Assembly (NCBI RefSeq): GCF_008041935.1
Contig: NZ_VKAC01000014.1
Coordinates: 29,053 to 93,052 of the forward strand
Length of the DNA: 64,000 nucleotides
Direction of reading: 5' to 3'
Source: Quadrisphaera setariae
GTDB lineage: Bacteria; Actinomycetota; Actinomycetes; Actinomycetales; Quadrisphaeraceae
In this document: piece by piece, positions 7,983 through 16,623 of the stretch
Numbering within the stretch: position 1 is the first letter of the stretch
How the letters are laid out: each line of letters opens with the position of its first letter
The notes under the pieces: generated by a model
The model's database searches: none
What the model saw: only the letters and a program-made list of their open reading frames with translations
What the model was told of the DNA's origin: nothing
Program-made: the position numbers and the translations under genes

Positions 7983-10376
7983 TCAACGAGAGGGTGTGGC
8001 ACTGGCAGCGCGGCGGTTTGCGTTGTCGGTGCCGGTCACCTCGGCGCCTTCCAGGGTCACGCGGCGTCGTCGGGGCAGGCGCGCCGCGCGGGCGCCGTTG
8101 GCGATCACGATGACCTCGGCGACCTCGTGGACGAGCACCACCGCCGCCAGGCCCAGCACCCCGAACAGCGCCAGCGGCACCAGCACCACGATGATCGCCA
8201 GCGCGAGGGCGATGTTCGCGGTCATGATCGATCGGCCGCGGCGGGCGTGGGCGAACGCGCGGGGCAGCAGGCGCAGGTCGGTGCCGGTGAAGGCGACGTC
8301 GGCGGACTCGATCGCGGCGGCCGAGCCGGTCAGGCCCATGGCGATGCCGACGGTGGCAGTGGCCAGGGCGGGGGCGTCGTTGATTCCGTCCCCGACCATC
8401 GCCGTCCCACCTCGGGAGGATGCGGTGGGGTGGACGGCGCTGGCCTTGTCCGCCGGGGTCTGCGCAGCGCGCACGTCGGTGATGCCGGCCTGGGATGCCA
8501 GGGCGTGAGCGGTGCGGGCGTCGTCCCCGGTCAGCATTGACACCGCCAGGCCCTGCTGGCGCAGCAGGGCGACGGCCTCGGCGGCTTCGGGACGCAGCTC
8601 ATCGCGCACCCCGATGGCGCCGGTGAGGTGACCGTCGATCTCGACGAGGACGACGGTCATGCCCGCGGCGGTCATCTGCTCGACGTCGCCGGTCAGGGCA
8701 CCGGGGTCGATCCAGCGGGTGCTGCCCACCCGCACCGCGGTGCCGCCCCAGTGGCCGCTAATGCCCTGGCCGGGGTGCTCGTGCACGTCGGTGGCGTCGG
8801 GGAGGGTCGCGCTGTCTGCCTGTTCAAGGGTGGCCGCAGTCAGCAGGGCGTGAGCCAGGGGGTGGGTGCTGCCTGCCTCGATAGCAGCGGCCGCTCGCAG
8901 CACCCGGTCCGCAGACGTCCCCGAGGCGCTGCTGGAGATGTTGTAGGAGGTGCTGGCGGCAACGGGGGAGATGGTGGCCACAGCGACCACCTGAGGGGTG
9001 CCGCGGGTCAGGGTGCCGGTCTTGTCCAGGTGCACCTGGCGCACCGCGCCGAGGTCCTCGAAGGCCTGCCCGGACTTGATGACCACCCCCAGCTTGCTGG
9101 CCGCGCCGATCGCAGAGATCACGGTGACCGGGACCGCGATCGCCATCGCGCAGGGGGAGGCCGCCACCAGCACCACCAGAGCCCGCTGCAGCCACAGTTC
9201 CGGCTCGCCGACGAGCACGCCGTACAGCGCCACCAGCGCCGCCAGGGCCAGCACCGCTGGCACCAGGGGTCGGGCGATGCGGTCGGCCAGGCGGGCGCGC
9301 TGGCCCTTACGTGCGTGGGCTGCCTCCACCAGGCGCACGATCTGGGTCAGGGAGTTGTCCCGCCCATCGGCGACCGCCCGCAGGCGCAGCGTGCCGGTGC
9401 CGTTGACCGACCCGGCCGGGACGGGTTCGCCGGGGCCGACCGCGACGGGAATGGACTCACCGGTGACCGCGGAGGTGTCCAGGGCTGAGCGGCCGGTCAG
9501 GACGACGGCGTCGGTGGCCACGCGCTCACCGGCGGCTAGCAGCAGCACATCCCCGGTGCGCACCTGCACGGCGGGCACTACGTGCTCGCCTGGACTGCCG
9601 GTCGGCTGGGCGGGGCGCTCAACCCGTGCGGTCGGTGGGACTAGGGCGAGCAGAGCCCGCAGGCCGTGCTGAGCGCGGTCCATGGCGCGGTCCTCGAGGG
9701 CCTCGGCGATGGAGAACAGGAACGCCAGGGCGGCTGCTTCGCCGAGGTGGCCCAGGGCCACCGCGCCCGCGGCGGCGATCGTCATGAGCAGCCCGACCCC
9801 AAGACGGCCGCGCACCAGGCGGCGCAGCGCCCCGGGCATGAACGTCCACGCTCCCGCCAGCAGGGCGGCGGCGTTGAGCACGGCCGCGGCGGTCGGGGCG
9901 CCGGCGAGGTGGTCCAGCACCAGGGCGGCGGCGACCAGGAGCCCCGAGGCCGCCGGCAGGCGCAGCGCCGATTCGCGCCACCACGGCGGCAGGTCCTCGT
10001 GGACAAGTTCAGCGTCGGTAGGGCGGGCCTTGGGGGCGCAGCAGTCATCGAGGTCAGCAGGGCCTGGGCGATCTCTGCGGTCTGCGCCGTCAGTGATGTC
10101 GGCGATGTCGGTTAGGTGGGGGGCTGCTTCACCGGAGGTGGCCGGCCCGAGATCCAGGCGTACCCGTGTCGGAGCTGGGGAGCAGCAGTCGCACCCTGGT
10201 TCGGTGGTTGTGGTGCTCGTGGTGGCTGGGTCCGCGGGTTGGGCCTGCAGGGAGCCGCTCGGTGGTGCAGATTGCGGCTGGAGGGTGAGCTGGATGCGCT
10301 GGCTGGGTCGCTCACTGCGCCGCTGGCTCACTGGCGTGGAGCGGGGCTCGTCCTCACCGCAGCAGGCGCCGCTCAC
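7983..10376 (-). CDS. P1B-type heavy-metal ATPase, CtpG/CadA-like
   Basis: A P-type ATPase of 797 residues predicted to export Cd2+/Zn2+/Pb2+. It has the TGES actuator motif, the ASPC membrane metal site (ASPCAMAIAVPVT, P1B-2-like SPC), phosphorylation motif DKTGT, the HP motif THPLAHALL, and TGDD / GDGINDAPAL in the nucleotide-binding and hinge region. The N-terminus lacks a ferredoxin-like HMA domain and instead has Cys pairs or clusters at residues 5-6, 62-65 and 112-113 in a low-complexity region. It overlaps the repressor upstream by 4 bp, matching the mycobacterial cmtR-ctpG arrangement. The exact metal is inferred. Confidence 0.93.
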   Translation of the reverse strand: MSGACCGEDEPRSTPVSQRRSERPSQRIQLTLQPQSAPPSGSLQAQPADPATTSTTTTEPGCDCCSPAPTRVRLDLGPATSGEAAPHLTDIADITDGADRRDRPGPADLDDCCAPKARPTDAELVHEDLPPWWRESALRLPAASGLLVAAALVLDHLAGAPTAAAVLNAAALLAGAWTFMPGALRRLVRGRLGVGLLMTIAAAGAVALGHLGEAAALAFLFSIAEALEDRAMDRAQHGLRALLALVPPTARVERPAQPTGSPGEHVVPAVQVRTGDVLLLAAGERVATDAVVLTGRSALDTSAVTGESIPVAVGPGEPVPAGSVNGTGTLRLRAVADGRDNSLTQIVRLVEAAHARKGQRARLADRIARPLVPAVLALAALVALYGVLVGEPELWLQRALVVLVAASPCAMAIAVPVTVISAIGAASKLGVVIKSGQAFEDLGAVRQVHLDKTGTLTRGTPQVVAVATISPVAASTSYNISSSASGTSADRVLRAAAAIEAGSTHPLAHALLTAATLEQADSATLPDATDVHEHPGQGISGHWGGTAVRVGSTRWIDPGALTGDVEQMTAAGMTVVLVEIDGHLTGAIGVRDELRPEAAEAVALLRQQGLAVSMLTGDDARTAHALASQAGITDVRAAQTPADKASAVHPTASSRGGTAMVGDGINDAPALATATVGIAMGLTGSAAAIESADVAFTGTDLRLLPRAFAHARRGRSIMTANIALALAIIVVLVPLALFGVLGLAAVVLVHEVAEVIVIANGARAARLPRRRRVTLEGAEVTGTDNANRRAASATPSR

Positions 10377-10795
10377 GGTCGGACCCCGGTGGCGTCGGCG
10401 GGCTCGGTGCCGTCCGCGACCGGGGCGGCCTGGGGGGTCCTAGCCGTCTCAAGAGCGCCCGGGCCGCAGCACAGCGGGACGTCGCAGTCAGCATCAGCGC
10501 AGGGGCGTCCGTCATCGACGGCCAGGACGATGTCAACCAGGGCGGTGAGGGCCTTGACCAGGTGGGGGTCAGCGATCTCGTAGCTGGCCTTGCGACCCTG
10601 GGGGGTGACGACCACCAGGCCGCAGCCGCGCAGGCAGGTGAGGTGGTTGGAGACGTTGGAGGGGGTCAGCTGCAGGTCCCGGGCCAGTTGGGCGGGGTTG
10701 CAGGGGCCGTCCAGCAGCCGGCTCAGGATGCGGGAGCGGGTCGGGTCGGCCATCGCTCGACCGAGCCGCTGCATCACCTGCAGGCGGGACGCCAT
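10373..10795 (-). CDS. ArsR-family Cd/Pb sensor, CmtR-like
   Basis: A winged-helix repressor of about 140 residues very close to mycobacterial CmtR: RLGRAMADPTRSRIL, then SNVSNHLTCLRGCGLVVVT with the two metal-site Cys, and a Cys-rich tail (PCADADCDVPLCC) that could supply the third ligand. The remaining C-terminus is Pro/Ala-rich. It is the first gene of the operon with the P1B ATPase, whose start overlaps its stop. ATG 10795 is chosen over ATG 10804 because the latter would abut the TGTAC palindrome. It probably represses its own operon until Cd/Pb binds. Confidence 0.88.
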   Translation of the reverse strand: MASRLQVMQRLGRAMADPTRSRILSRLLDGPCNPAQLARDLQLTPSNVSNHLTCLRGCGLVVVTPQGRKASYEIADPHLVKALTALVDIVLAVDDGRPCADADCDVPLCCGPGALETARTPQAAPVADGTEPADATGVRP

Positions 10796-10803
10796 CGTCA
10801 GCA

Positions 10804-10818
10804 TGTACTGACTGTACA
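10804..10818. promoter_or_regulatory. TGTAC-type operator of the CmtR-ATPase operon
   Basis: Inverted repeat TGTAC-N5-GTACA immediately upstream of the repressor start. It shares half-sites with the 2178-2197 palindrome that precedes the other CmtR-like gene, so both repressors could bind both sites. Confidence 0.65.
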
Positions 10819-11138
10819 GCGGAGGTTGACCATATGGCCCGTCGGTGGTGCGGCAGGTGGTACCGATCTGGCGGCGTGCCCGGATCGCGTGACCTCCGTG
10901 TCGAGGCCACCTGCCCCTCGATGGTCAGCTGAGGTTGTCCGGCGCCAGGCAACACCCCTGGCCACTCATCGCCTCATCGCCTGACCAGTGACCGCCCGAC
11001 TGCATCGCCGACCAGGGCAGATGCGCGCAGACGCCCTGTCCTACCTGCTCAGAGAGGCGACGGGCGCAGCAGCCAGCGGTTGGGTCCGGAAAGGGTGCTG
11101 GAGTAAGCGAGACAGAGACGAGGCCCCGTGGGGCGGCG
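10819..11138. other. Intergenic stretch without recognisable gene
   Basis: About 320 bp upstream of the CmtR-like operon. I see no convincing coding frame on either strand and no strong hairpin. It should contain the minus-strand promoter of the repressor-ATPase operon. Confidence 0.5.
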
Positions 11139-11339
11139 TCAGTGCCCGCTCCTGTCATGGGAGTCCATGGACCTGCTGCCCGCGGACATGCCGCCGATAT
11201 TCATGCCGCTCACTTTCGAGCCGCTCATCGAGCCCTGCCCCGAAGGGTCGGACGGACCAAAGACCATCAAGCCGAACACGACGGCCGTCACAAGAATGAC
11301 GAAGGCCTGGACCATCGTCGCAGCACTGATGCGGGTCAC
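11139..11339 (-). CDS. Small membrane protein with Met/His-rich tail (putative)
   Basis: A frame of 66 residues starting at GTG 11339. One membrane span (MVQAFVILVTAVVFGLMVFG) is followed by a Ser/Gly/Met-rich extracytoplasmic tail ending in MDSHDRSGH with several Met and two His, a composition often seen in small copper- or silver-binding peptides. No family is assigned. The ribosome site is weak, so the start could instead be the ATG at residue 9. Nearby copper and cadmium genes fit a metal role, which is inference. Confidence 0.5.
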   Translation of the reverse strand: MTRISAATMVQAFVILVTAVVFGLMVFGPSDPSGQGSMSGSKVSGMNIGGMSAGSRSMDSHDRSGH

Positions 11340-11678
11340 GCCAACTTCATCGGCTGTCGACGAGCAGAACTACACCCCAGGAGCACCCCCGCGCCCGAGA
11401 GCGCCGTCGGTTCCACTGCCCGCTCGGAAAATACTGCTGCACGGCTTTCGCGCACACGTGAAGGGCCTGGCCGTCTGATGCCCCTGAAGACTTGTGGCAC
11501 GAGGACTGGCTTGGGTCGCCTTCGTGGTACCTGCTGCAGGAAGGGCAGGGCGTTGTGGGGCGTCCCCCTCGCGGTCAACCTCTCGATCACAGCACGACTC
11601 GTTCGTGAAGTTCCTTGGCGCCCACCTTGGGTCAGAGCGACCCTGTTCATCGGCCCCGAGGTGGGCGCCAAGGTGGGC
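11340..11678. other. Intergenic region with long inverted repeat
   Basis: No recognised gene. Its only clear feature is the inverted repeat at 11613-11673, annotated separately, just beyond the stop of the NlpC/P60 gene. Confidence 0.5.
11613..11673 (-). terminator. Long inverted repeat after the NlpC/P60 gene
   Basis: A perfect 15-bp inverted repeat, CCTTGGCGCCCACCT at 11613-11627 and its complement at 11659-11673, separated by 31 nt. It starts 6 bp past the stop of the minus-strand NlpC/P60 gene. A T-rich run is absent, as is common for high-GC terminators. It may equally be a protein-binding or recombination site because the loop is long. Confidence 0.5.
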
Positions 11679-12158
11679 TCACACGCGCGTGTAGATCACG
11701 TCTTCGGTCCAGATCGAGCGCTCACTGACCGACTTGCCTGTGCGCGGGGAGTCCATCATGCGGCCATCGCCGGTGTAAATGCCGACGTGGTAGGGCCGCC
11801 CCGCAGCGTTGACGAAGAACACCAGGTCGCCAGGGCGCGCTTCGGACTTGCTGATGCGCGTTGTCGTGGCCAGCTGCTCGGAAGTCGTGCGTGCCAGCGC
11901 GATGCCGTTGTCGGCGTAGACGTGCTGGGTGTAGCCCGAGCAGTCGAAGCCGGACGGGCTGGTGCCGCCGAAGCGGTAGGGGGTGCCGATGTACTGGCTC
12001 GCGGTGGCCAGGACGGCCCCGCTGTTCAGCACGGGTGCGGCGCTGGCCGGGATCGCGGCACCGGCGACGAGGCCGCCGGACAGTGCGAGGCCGGCGACGA
12101 GCCGGGTCAGGGCGCGCTGGTGCTTGCGGGCAGGCTTGAGGGCGGGAGTCATCGACAT
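11679..12158 (-). CDS. Secreted NlpC/P60 cell-wall endopeptidase
   Basis: A protein of 159 residues: signal peptide (cleavage near ASAAPV), then a compact NlpC/P60 domain. The catalytic Cys is in FDCSGYTQHVY, the His in YHVGIYTGDGRMMDSP, and a further polar residue is expected just downstream. These enzymes cut D-Glu-diaminopimelate bonds in peptidoglycan stem peptides. The gene is minimal, with no binding domain or coiled coil. Its leader is a c-di-AMP riboswitch, so expression should fall when c-di-AMP rises. A second hydrolase under the duplicated leader is expected left of the window. Confidence 0.93.
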   Translation of the reverse strand: MSMTPALKPARKHQRALTRLVAGLALSGGLVAGAAIPASAAPVLNSGAVLATASQYIGTPYRFGGTSPSGFDCSGYTQHVYADNGIALARTTSEQLATTTRISKSEARPGDLVFFVNAAGRPYHVGIYTGDGRMMDSPRTGKSVSERSIWTEDVIYTRV

Positions 12159-12168
12159 GTGGGGGTGA

Positions 12169-12366
12169 GCCTCTCCGACGCCTGCGAGGTGAGCTGTCGG
12201 GTTCGGGAGGTGAGGTCCCCCGGCTCGCTAGGCGAGCTTCACCCCGAGGACGCGACGACGCTCCGAAGAGCAGCGCGCCCGGAAGTGGTTCCCCCGTCCC
12301 CTGCCACAAGGATGTGTGGACCTCGACCGCGCTGGCAGGGGCTCGGCGTGCGCGTTGAGAGCTCTC
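12169..12366 (-). promoter_or_regulatory. c-di-AMP (ydaO/yuaA) riboswitch
   Basis: The leader of the NlpC/P60 gene on the minus strand. Conserved elements in order are GGCAGGGG, GGGGGAACC, CGGGGTGAA, CCGAACCCGACAGCTCACC and the closing CGCAGGCGTCGG, ending about 10 bp before the start codon. The family (Rfam ydaO-yuaA) senses cyclic di-AMP and in actinobacteria precedes rpf/NlpC-type hydrolases. The 3' part is identical to the element at the left end of the window. Confidence 0.9.
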
Positions 12367-12566
12367 GGATGCCCGAAAGTCACCAGAACGTACCCGAAAG
12401 CTACTTTTGGTCACAACCTTCCTGGCGCCTGAGCAGCGAGTCTGCCGCTGTGTGGTCCTGCCCAGGGTTCACGGCTCCCTACGGCTCGCGCGCCTCCCAC
12501 GGGCAGCCTGCGGGCACACGGACTGTCGCCTAGGGCCAAGGCGTGATGTCCACCACGGCGCGTCGC

Positions 12567-13115
12567 TCACTTGCGCTCGCGCAATTGCTGTGGATGCCCA
12601 GGAGGCTGGACGGGGTGCTGGGCGGAGGGATCCTGCAGCGCCTCCCCCATAAGCAGCACAGCAGCCAGGGCAGCGCCAAAGGTCAGCCACACATCGGCAA
12701 GGTTGCCGATGAAGAGGTGTCCGTAGGTCAGGAAGTCGGTGACGTGTCCCTGCCCGAAGCGGGGAGGGGCAAGCAGCCGATCAAGCAGGTTGCCGGTCAC
12801 GCCGCCCCACAGCAGACCGGTCGCCAGCGCCCATCCCCTCGAAGGGGCCCACAGCGCTGCCCGCGTCAAGGCCAAGAAGGCCAAGCCAGCCGCGACCGTC
12901 AGGAGCCACGTGCTGCCTGACCCCAGCCCCAAGACAGACCCCGGGTTGAAGGACAGCTGCAGCCCGAGGAAGTCACCCAACAATGGCTCGCGCGCCGAGC
13001 CGTCCAGCGTGCGCTCGGCCACTGCCTTGGTGACCTGGTCCAGGCCAGCGGCCGCAGCTGCCACTAGCAGGGCCAGGAGCCATCGCCGAGGACGCCGGCC
13101 AGCGTCAGCGCTCAC
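12567..13115 (-). CDS. lspA: Signal peptidase II (lipoprotein signal peptidase), copy 1
   Basis: A four-span membrane aspartyl protease of 182 residues that removes signal peptides from prolipoproteins. Family motifs are all visible: LDQVTK in span 1, FNPGSVLGLG, GNLLDRLL with the first catalytic Asp, and GNLADVWLTFG with the second. The hydrophilic tail is Pro/Gln-rich. It lies 66 bp downstream of ccsB on the same strand. A second, divergent lspA is at 17273-17797, so the cytochrome c operon between them is flanked by two lspA copies. The operon's TlpA-like protein is itself a lipoprotein substrate. Confidence 0.93.
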   Translation of the reverse strand: MSADAGRRPRRWLLALLVAAAAAGLDQVTKAVAERTLDGSAREPLLGDFLGLQLSFNPGSVLGLGSGSTWLLTVAAGLAFLALTRAALWAPSRGWALATGLLWGGVTGNLLDRLLAPPRFGQGHVTDFLTYGHLFIGNLADVWLTFGAALAAVLLMGEALQDPSAQHPVQPPGHPQQLRERK

Positions 13116-13181
13116 TGGATCCCCACCAGCGCAGGTCGATCAGGACCTTGAAAGCGCTCGAGGTGCATGGACGGCGCGCTC

Positions 13182-14213
13182 TCAACCGATACCAGCGTAG
13201 GAGTGGTTGCCCGGGAAGACCGTGTTGACCACGCCGTAGTTGATCATCAGGCAGGCGAAGCCGGCCATGGACAGGTACGCCGCGCGACGCCCGTTCCAGC
13301 CACCGGTGGCCCGGGCGTGCAGGTAGGCGGCGTAGACCACCCAGATGATGAAGGTCCACACCTCCTTGGGGTCCCAGTTCCAGTACCGGCCCCAGGCGAC
13401 CTCGGCCCAGATCGCGCCCGCCACCAGCGTGAACGCCCACAGCGGGAACGAGATGGCGATGAGGCGGTAGGAGAGCTTCTCCAGGTCGGCGGCGCTGGGG
13501 AGCGCCTCCATGAAGCGGCCGGCACCCGGGGTGGCGCCGGCGGCGCGCTGCGCCTCGCGGCGCTCCTGCACCAGCTGCAGCACGGTGGTGGAGAAGGCCA
13601 GCACGAACAGCGCCGAGCTCACGAACGCCACCGACACGTGGATGATCAGCCAGTAGCTCTGCAGCGCGGGCACCAGCGGCGCGGAGTCGGTGTAGAGGAC
13701 GGCGACGGCCAGGCCCAGGCTCAGGAGCACGGGGGCCAGCACGAAGGTGGAGAGCCAGCGCACGTCGCGCCGCGTGAGCACCAGCAGGTAGACGAGGACG
13801 ACGACGGAGGTGCCCGTCACGGAGAACTCGTACATGTTGCCCCAGGGCGCCCGGTGCGCCGAGAGACCGCGGGTGACCACGCCGCCGAGGTGCAGCAGCA
13901 GCGCCAGCACCGTCAGCGAGGTGGCGATGCCGGCCGCCTTGCGGGGGGCGCCGTCCTCGGCGAGGGGCACCGGCTCCTGCGTGGCGGAGGTGCGCACCAC
14001 CGGACCGGCAGCACCGGCCCCGACGACCGCCGGCTGGCGCGACGCCGCCTGCAGCGCCTGCCTGCCCTGCTGCTTGCGGCGGTTCCTCGCCGTGGCGCGC
14101 TCGCCGAGGCCGGCGAGGTCCATGGCGCTGGCGCCGAGGGCCAGGGTGTACACGGCCATGGCCGAGTAGACGAGGGAGTTGCTGGCCGAGGCCAGGGTCT
14201 CGTCGACGCTCAC
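13182..14213 (-). CDS. ccsB: System II cytochrome c heme handling protein CcsB/CcsA
   Basis: A membrane protein of 343 residues. After a first span and a variable Arg/Gln/Ala-rich loop, the core contains the heme-handling tryptophan motif WGRYWNWDPKEVW near residue 275 and conserved flanking His (LLHLGGVVTRG, HRAPWGNMYEFS, IIHVSVAF). With ResB it forms the synthase that moves heme out and ligates it to apocytochrome c. It starts at GTG 14213, overlapping the resB stop by 4 bp. Length is normal for actinobacteria. Confidence 0.95.
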   Translation of the reverse strand: MSVDETLASASNSLVYSAMAVYTLALGASAMDLAGLGERATARNRRKQQGRQALQAASRQPAVVGAGAAGPVVRTSATQEPVPLAEDGAPRKAAGIATSLTVLALLLHLGGVVTRGLSAHRAPWGNMYEFSVTGTSVVVLVYLLVLTRRDVRWLSTFVLAPVLLSLGLAVAVLYTDSAPLVPALQSYWLIIHVSVAFVSSALFVLAFSTTVLQLVQERREAQRAAGATPGAGRFMEALPSAADLEKLSYRLIAISFPLWAFTLVAGAIWAEVAWGRYWNWDPKEVWTFIIWVVYAAYLHARATGGWNGRRAAYLSMAGFACLMINYGVVNTVFPGNHSYAGIG

Positions 14214-15871
14214 GGCTCCTCCTGTCGCGGGGGCTTGTCGGACGGGGTCTGGTCAGTGTCTCGGGCGGGCAGGCGCGCGAGCACGGCGGACAGGACCGCG
14301 TCGGCCTCGCCGGCCAGGCCGTGGTCCTCGCTGCGCGCCAGGGCGCCGACCTCGAGCAGCGTCCGGCCCTGCGCGGCGTCACCGGTGGCGGGTGCTGCCC
14401 GCACCCAGACGCGCCGCCGCGGGACGAAAAGCGACGCGGTCAGGCCGACGATGGCCAGCAGGGAGAAGGTCAAGGCCATTGCGCGCGCCGGGTCGTGGCG
14501 CACGGTGAAGCCCGCGAACCTGTCGATCCTGTCCAGCGTCACCGAGCCGAGTCCGTTCGGCAGGTCATAGGTGTCACCGGGCTTCATCGAAAAGCGCAGT
14601 GGCTGCCCGTCCACGTCGGTCACGCGCTGCATGCGCGAGGTGTCCAGCTCGTAGACGTTCTGCGGTACACCATCGTCCAGACCGAGATCACCGGTGTAGG
14701 CGAAGAAGAGGACCTCGGGGTTGCGCAGATCGGGGAAGGTCGAGACGGGAGGCCCGGACGAGTCCTCGGAAGCTGTCGGCAGGAGCAGACCCTGCAGGCC
14801 GAGATCGCCGGCCGGGTCGGAAACCTTCACCACACCGGTGGAGGTGTAGTTGGCGTCCTGCACCAAGAACGGTGTGCCCTGGTCGAAGACGACCTCCCCG
14901 GCGCCGTTGCGCACGGTGATGACCGGGGCGTAGCCGTTCCCGGCGAGGTACACCGACGCCCCGCCGGCGCGCAGGGGCTCGTTGACGCGGATCTTCTCCT
15001 GCCGCGGTGCCTGTCCAGGGGCGTCGGTGACGGTGACGTCCGCCTCGAAGCTGCGGGGGGCGCCGAACTGGTTGCCGCTGGAGTCTTCGTCGAAGGCGAC
15101 GCGCAACGCGTTCAGAGCGAAGGAGAACGGCGGGAGAGCGGAGCCGTCGACGTAGGCACCCGGGTCCCAGCTGTCGTAGGCGGTGACCTGGTTGGTGTAC
15201 GCCTGCCCCTGCTGGACGATCACCTGGGCGCGGTAGCCGTACAGGCCGCCGATGCCCACGGCGATGAGCACCCCCACCAGGGCCAGGTGGAAGAGCAGGT
15301 TGCCGCTTTCTCGGAGCTCTCCGCGCTGCCCTGCCATAGACGGGCCGTGGCGGTCGTCGCCGAAGTCCGCGGTGCGGTACCGGCGGCTGCGCAGGACGTC
15401 TTGGGCGACGCGCAGCACGTCACCGGGAGCGGCATCGACCTCGACGGTGCGGTGCTCAGGCAACCGTGACAGGCGTGCCGGGGTGCGCGGAGGGGCCTGG
15501 CGCAAGTTGGCCACGTGCACCTTGGTGCGCGGCAGCACGCAGCCGACCAGGCTGATGAACAGCAGCAGGTAGACCGCGGAGAACCACGGCGAGGAGTAGA
15601 CGTCGAACAGGCTGAGCCGGTCCAGCCATGGCGCAGAGTCGGGGTTGTCCTGGAAGTACTGGGCCACGGCGACCTGGTCGATGTTGCGCTGGGGGAACAG
15701 CGAGCCGGGCACCGCCAGCACCGCGAGCAGCATCAGCAGCAGCAGCGCCGTGCGCATGCTCGTGAGCTGACGCCAGGTCCAGCGGGCCCAGCCCACCAGA
15801 CCGAGCCCTGCGGGGCGATCACTGCCCGGCGGCTCGGGCAGGGCCGGGCGGCGCTCTTGGACGCTCGTCAT
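14210..15871 (-). CDS. resB: System II cytochrome c biogenesis protein ResB
   Basis: A protein of 553 residues with three N-terminal spans (TALLLLMLLAVLAVPGSLFP; WFSAVYLLLFISLVGCVLP; LFHLALVGVLIAVGIGG), a large extracytoplasmic domain, and a last span near residue 470. It partners CcsB in heme delivery and ligation. The true start is ATG 15871, which overlaps the stop of ccdA as TGATG; the frame is open further upstream only antiparallel to coding sequence of ccdA. C-terminal residues are hydrophilic and acidic. Confidence 0.94.
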   Translation of the reverse strand: MTSVQERRPALPEPPGSDRPAGLGLVGWARWTWRQLTSMRTALLLLMLLAVLAVPGSLFPQRNIDQVAVAQYFQDNPDSAPWLDRLSLFDVYSSPWFSAVYLLLFISLVGCVLPRTKVHVANLRQAPPRTPARLSRLPEHRTVEVDAAPGDVLRVAQDVLRSRRYRTADFGDDRHGPSMAGQRGELRESGNLLFHLALVGVLIAVGIGGLYGYRAQVIVQQGQAYTNQVTAYDSWDPGAYVDGSALPPFSFALNALRVAFDEDSSGNQFGAPRSFEADVTVTDAPGQAPRQEKIRVNEPLRAGGASVYLAGNGYAPVITVRNGAGEVVFDQGTPFLVQDANYTSTGVVKVSDPAGDLGLQGLLLPTASEDSSGPPVSTFPDLRNPEVLFFAYTGDLGLDDGVPQNVYELDTSRMQRVTDVDGQPLRFSMKPGDTYDLPNGLGSVTLDRIDRFAGFTVRHDPARAMALTFSLLAIVGLTASLFVPRRRVWVRAAPATGDAAQGRTLLEVGALARSEDHGLAGEADAVLSAVLARLPARDTDQTPSDKPPRQEEP

Positions 15872-16623
15872 CACACCACCGTCTCGAAGGCACCGATGCT
15901 GCCCTGCAGAGCCAGCAGCCACTGCGTCCACAGGCCGCTGACCAGCAACACGCCAACCGCGACGAGCGCGGCGCCACCGACGCGGGTGATGGTCAAGCGC
16001 CGTCGGCGCACCCAGTCCAGGGCCCTCGTCGATCGTCCCAGTCCGAGCGCGACGAGCACGAACGGCAGCCCCAAGCCCAGGCAGTAGGCCACTGACAGCA
16101 GCACCCCGCGCGAGGCGGTGGCGGCATCGGTGGCCAGAGCCAGCACCACCGCCAGCGTCGGCCCCATGCACGGTGCCCACCCCAACCCGAAGGTCGCTCC
16201 CAGCAGCGGCGCTCCGGCCAAGCCTGCTGCCGGGCGCCATCGCACCTTCGCCTCCCCGCGCAGACCGGGCACGAGGCCGAGGAAGGCTAGCCCCATGAGG
16301 ACGACGACGACGCCCATCCACCGGGTCAGCTGCAGCTGGTGACTCACCAGGAAGGCACCCAGAGCCCCGAACGCTGCGCCGGCAGCGACGAAGACCGCCG
16401 AGAAACCGAGCACGAAGAGCACCGAGCCGAGCAGCAGCCTGCCGCGGCGCTGGCGCCCGAGGTCAACACCGGTCAGGCCGGTGACGTAGCCCAGATAGCC
16501 CGGCACCAGCGGTAGCACGCACGGGGAGGCGAAGCTGACGACGCCCGCCACAGCCGCGACGAGCGCGGCCACCACCAGCGGACCGCCGCCTGCCAGCTGC
16601 TGGAAGAGATCAGCCGCGCTCAC
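15871..16623 (-). CDS. ccdA: CcdA cytochrome c biogenesis thiol transporter
   Basis: A polytopic protein of 250 residues of the CcdA/DsbD-beta family, with [15 protein letters not shown] in span 1 and [10 protein letters not shown] in a central span, the redox-active Cys pair. It moves electrons from cytoplasmic thioredoxin to the TlpA/ResA lipoprotein encoded just upstream, keeping apocytochrome c CxxCH thiols reduced. It starts at GTG 16623 with a 4-bp overlap. It is a paralogue of the protein at 3432-4202; both end in a similar F(Q/E)TVV sequence. Confidence 0.94.
   Translation of the reverse strand: MSAADLFQQLAGGGPLVVAALVAAVAGVVSFASPCVLPLVPGYLGYVTGLTGVDLGRQRRGRLLLGSVLFVLGFSAVFVAAGAAFGALGAFLVSHQLQLTRWMGVVVVLMGLAFLGLVPGLRGEAKVRWRPAAGLAGAPLLGATFGLGWAPCMGPTLAVVLALATDAATASRGVLLSVAYCLGLGLPFVLVALGLGRSTRALDWVRRRRLTITRVGGAALVAVGVLLVSGLWTQWLLALQGSIGAFETVV

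Noticed and set aside
14210-16321. ResB extended to a 703-residue protein
   Set aside because: The extra N-terminus lies inside ccdA in another frame; the first ResB span follows ATG 15871, which overlaps the ccdA stop.
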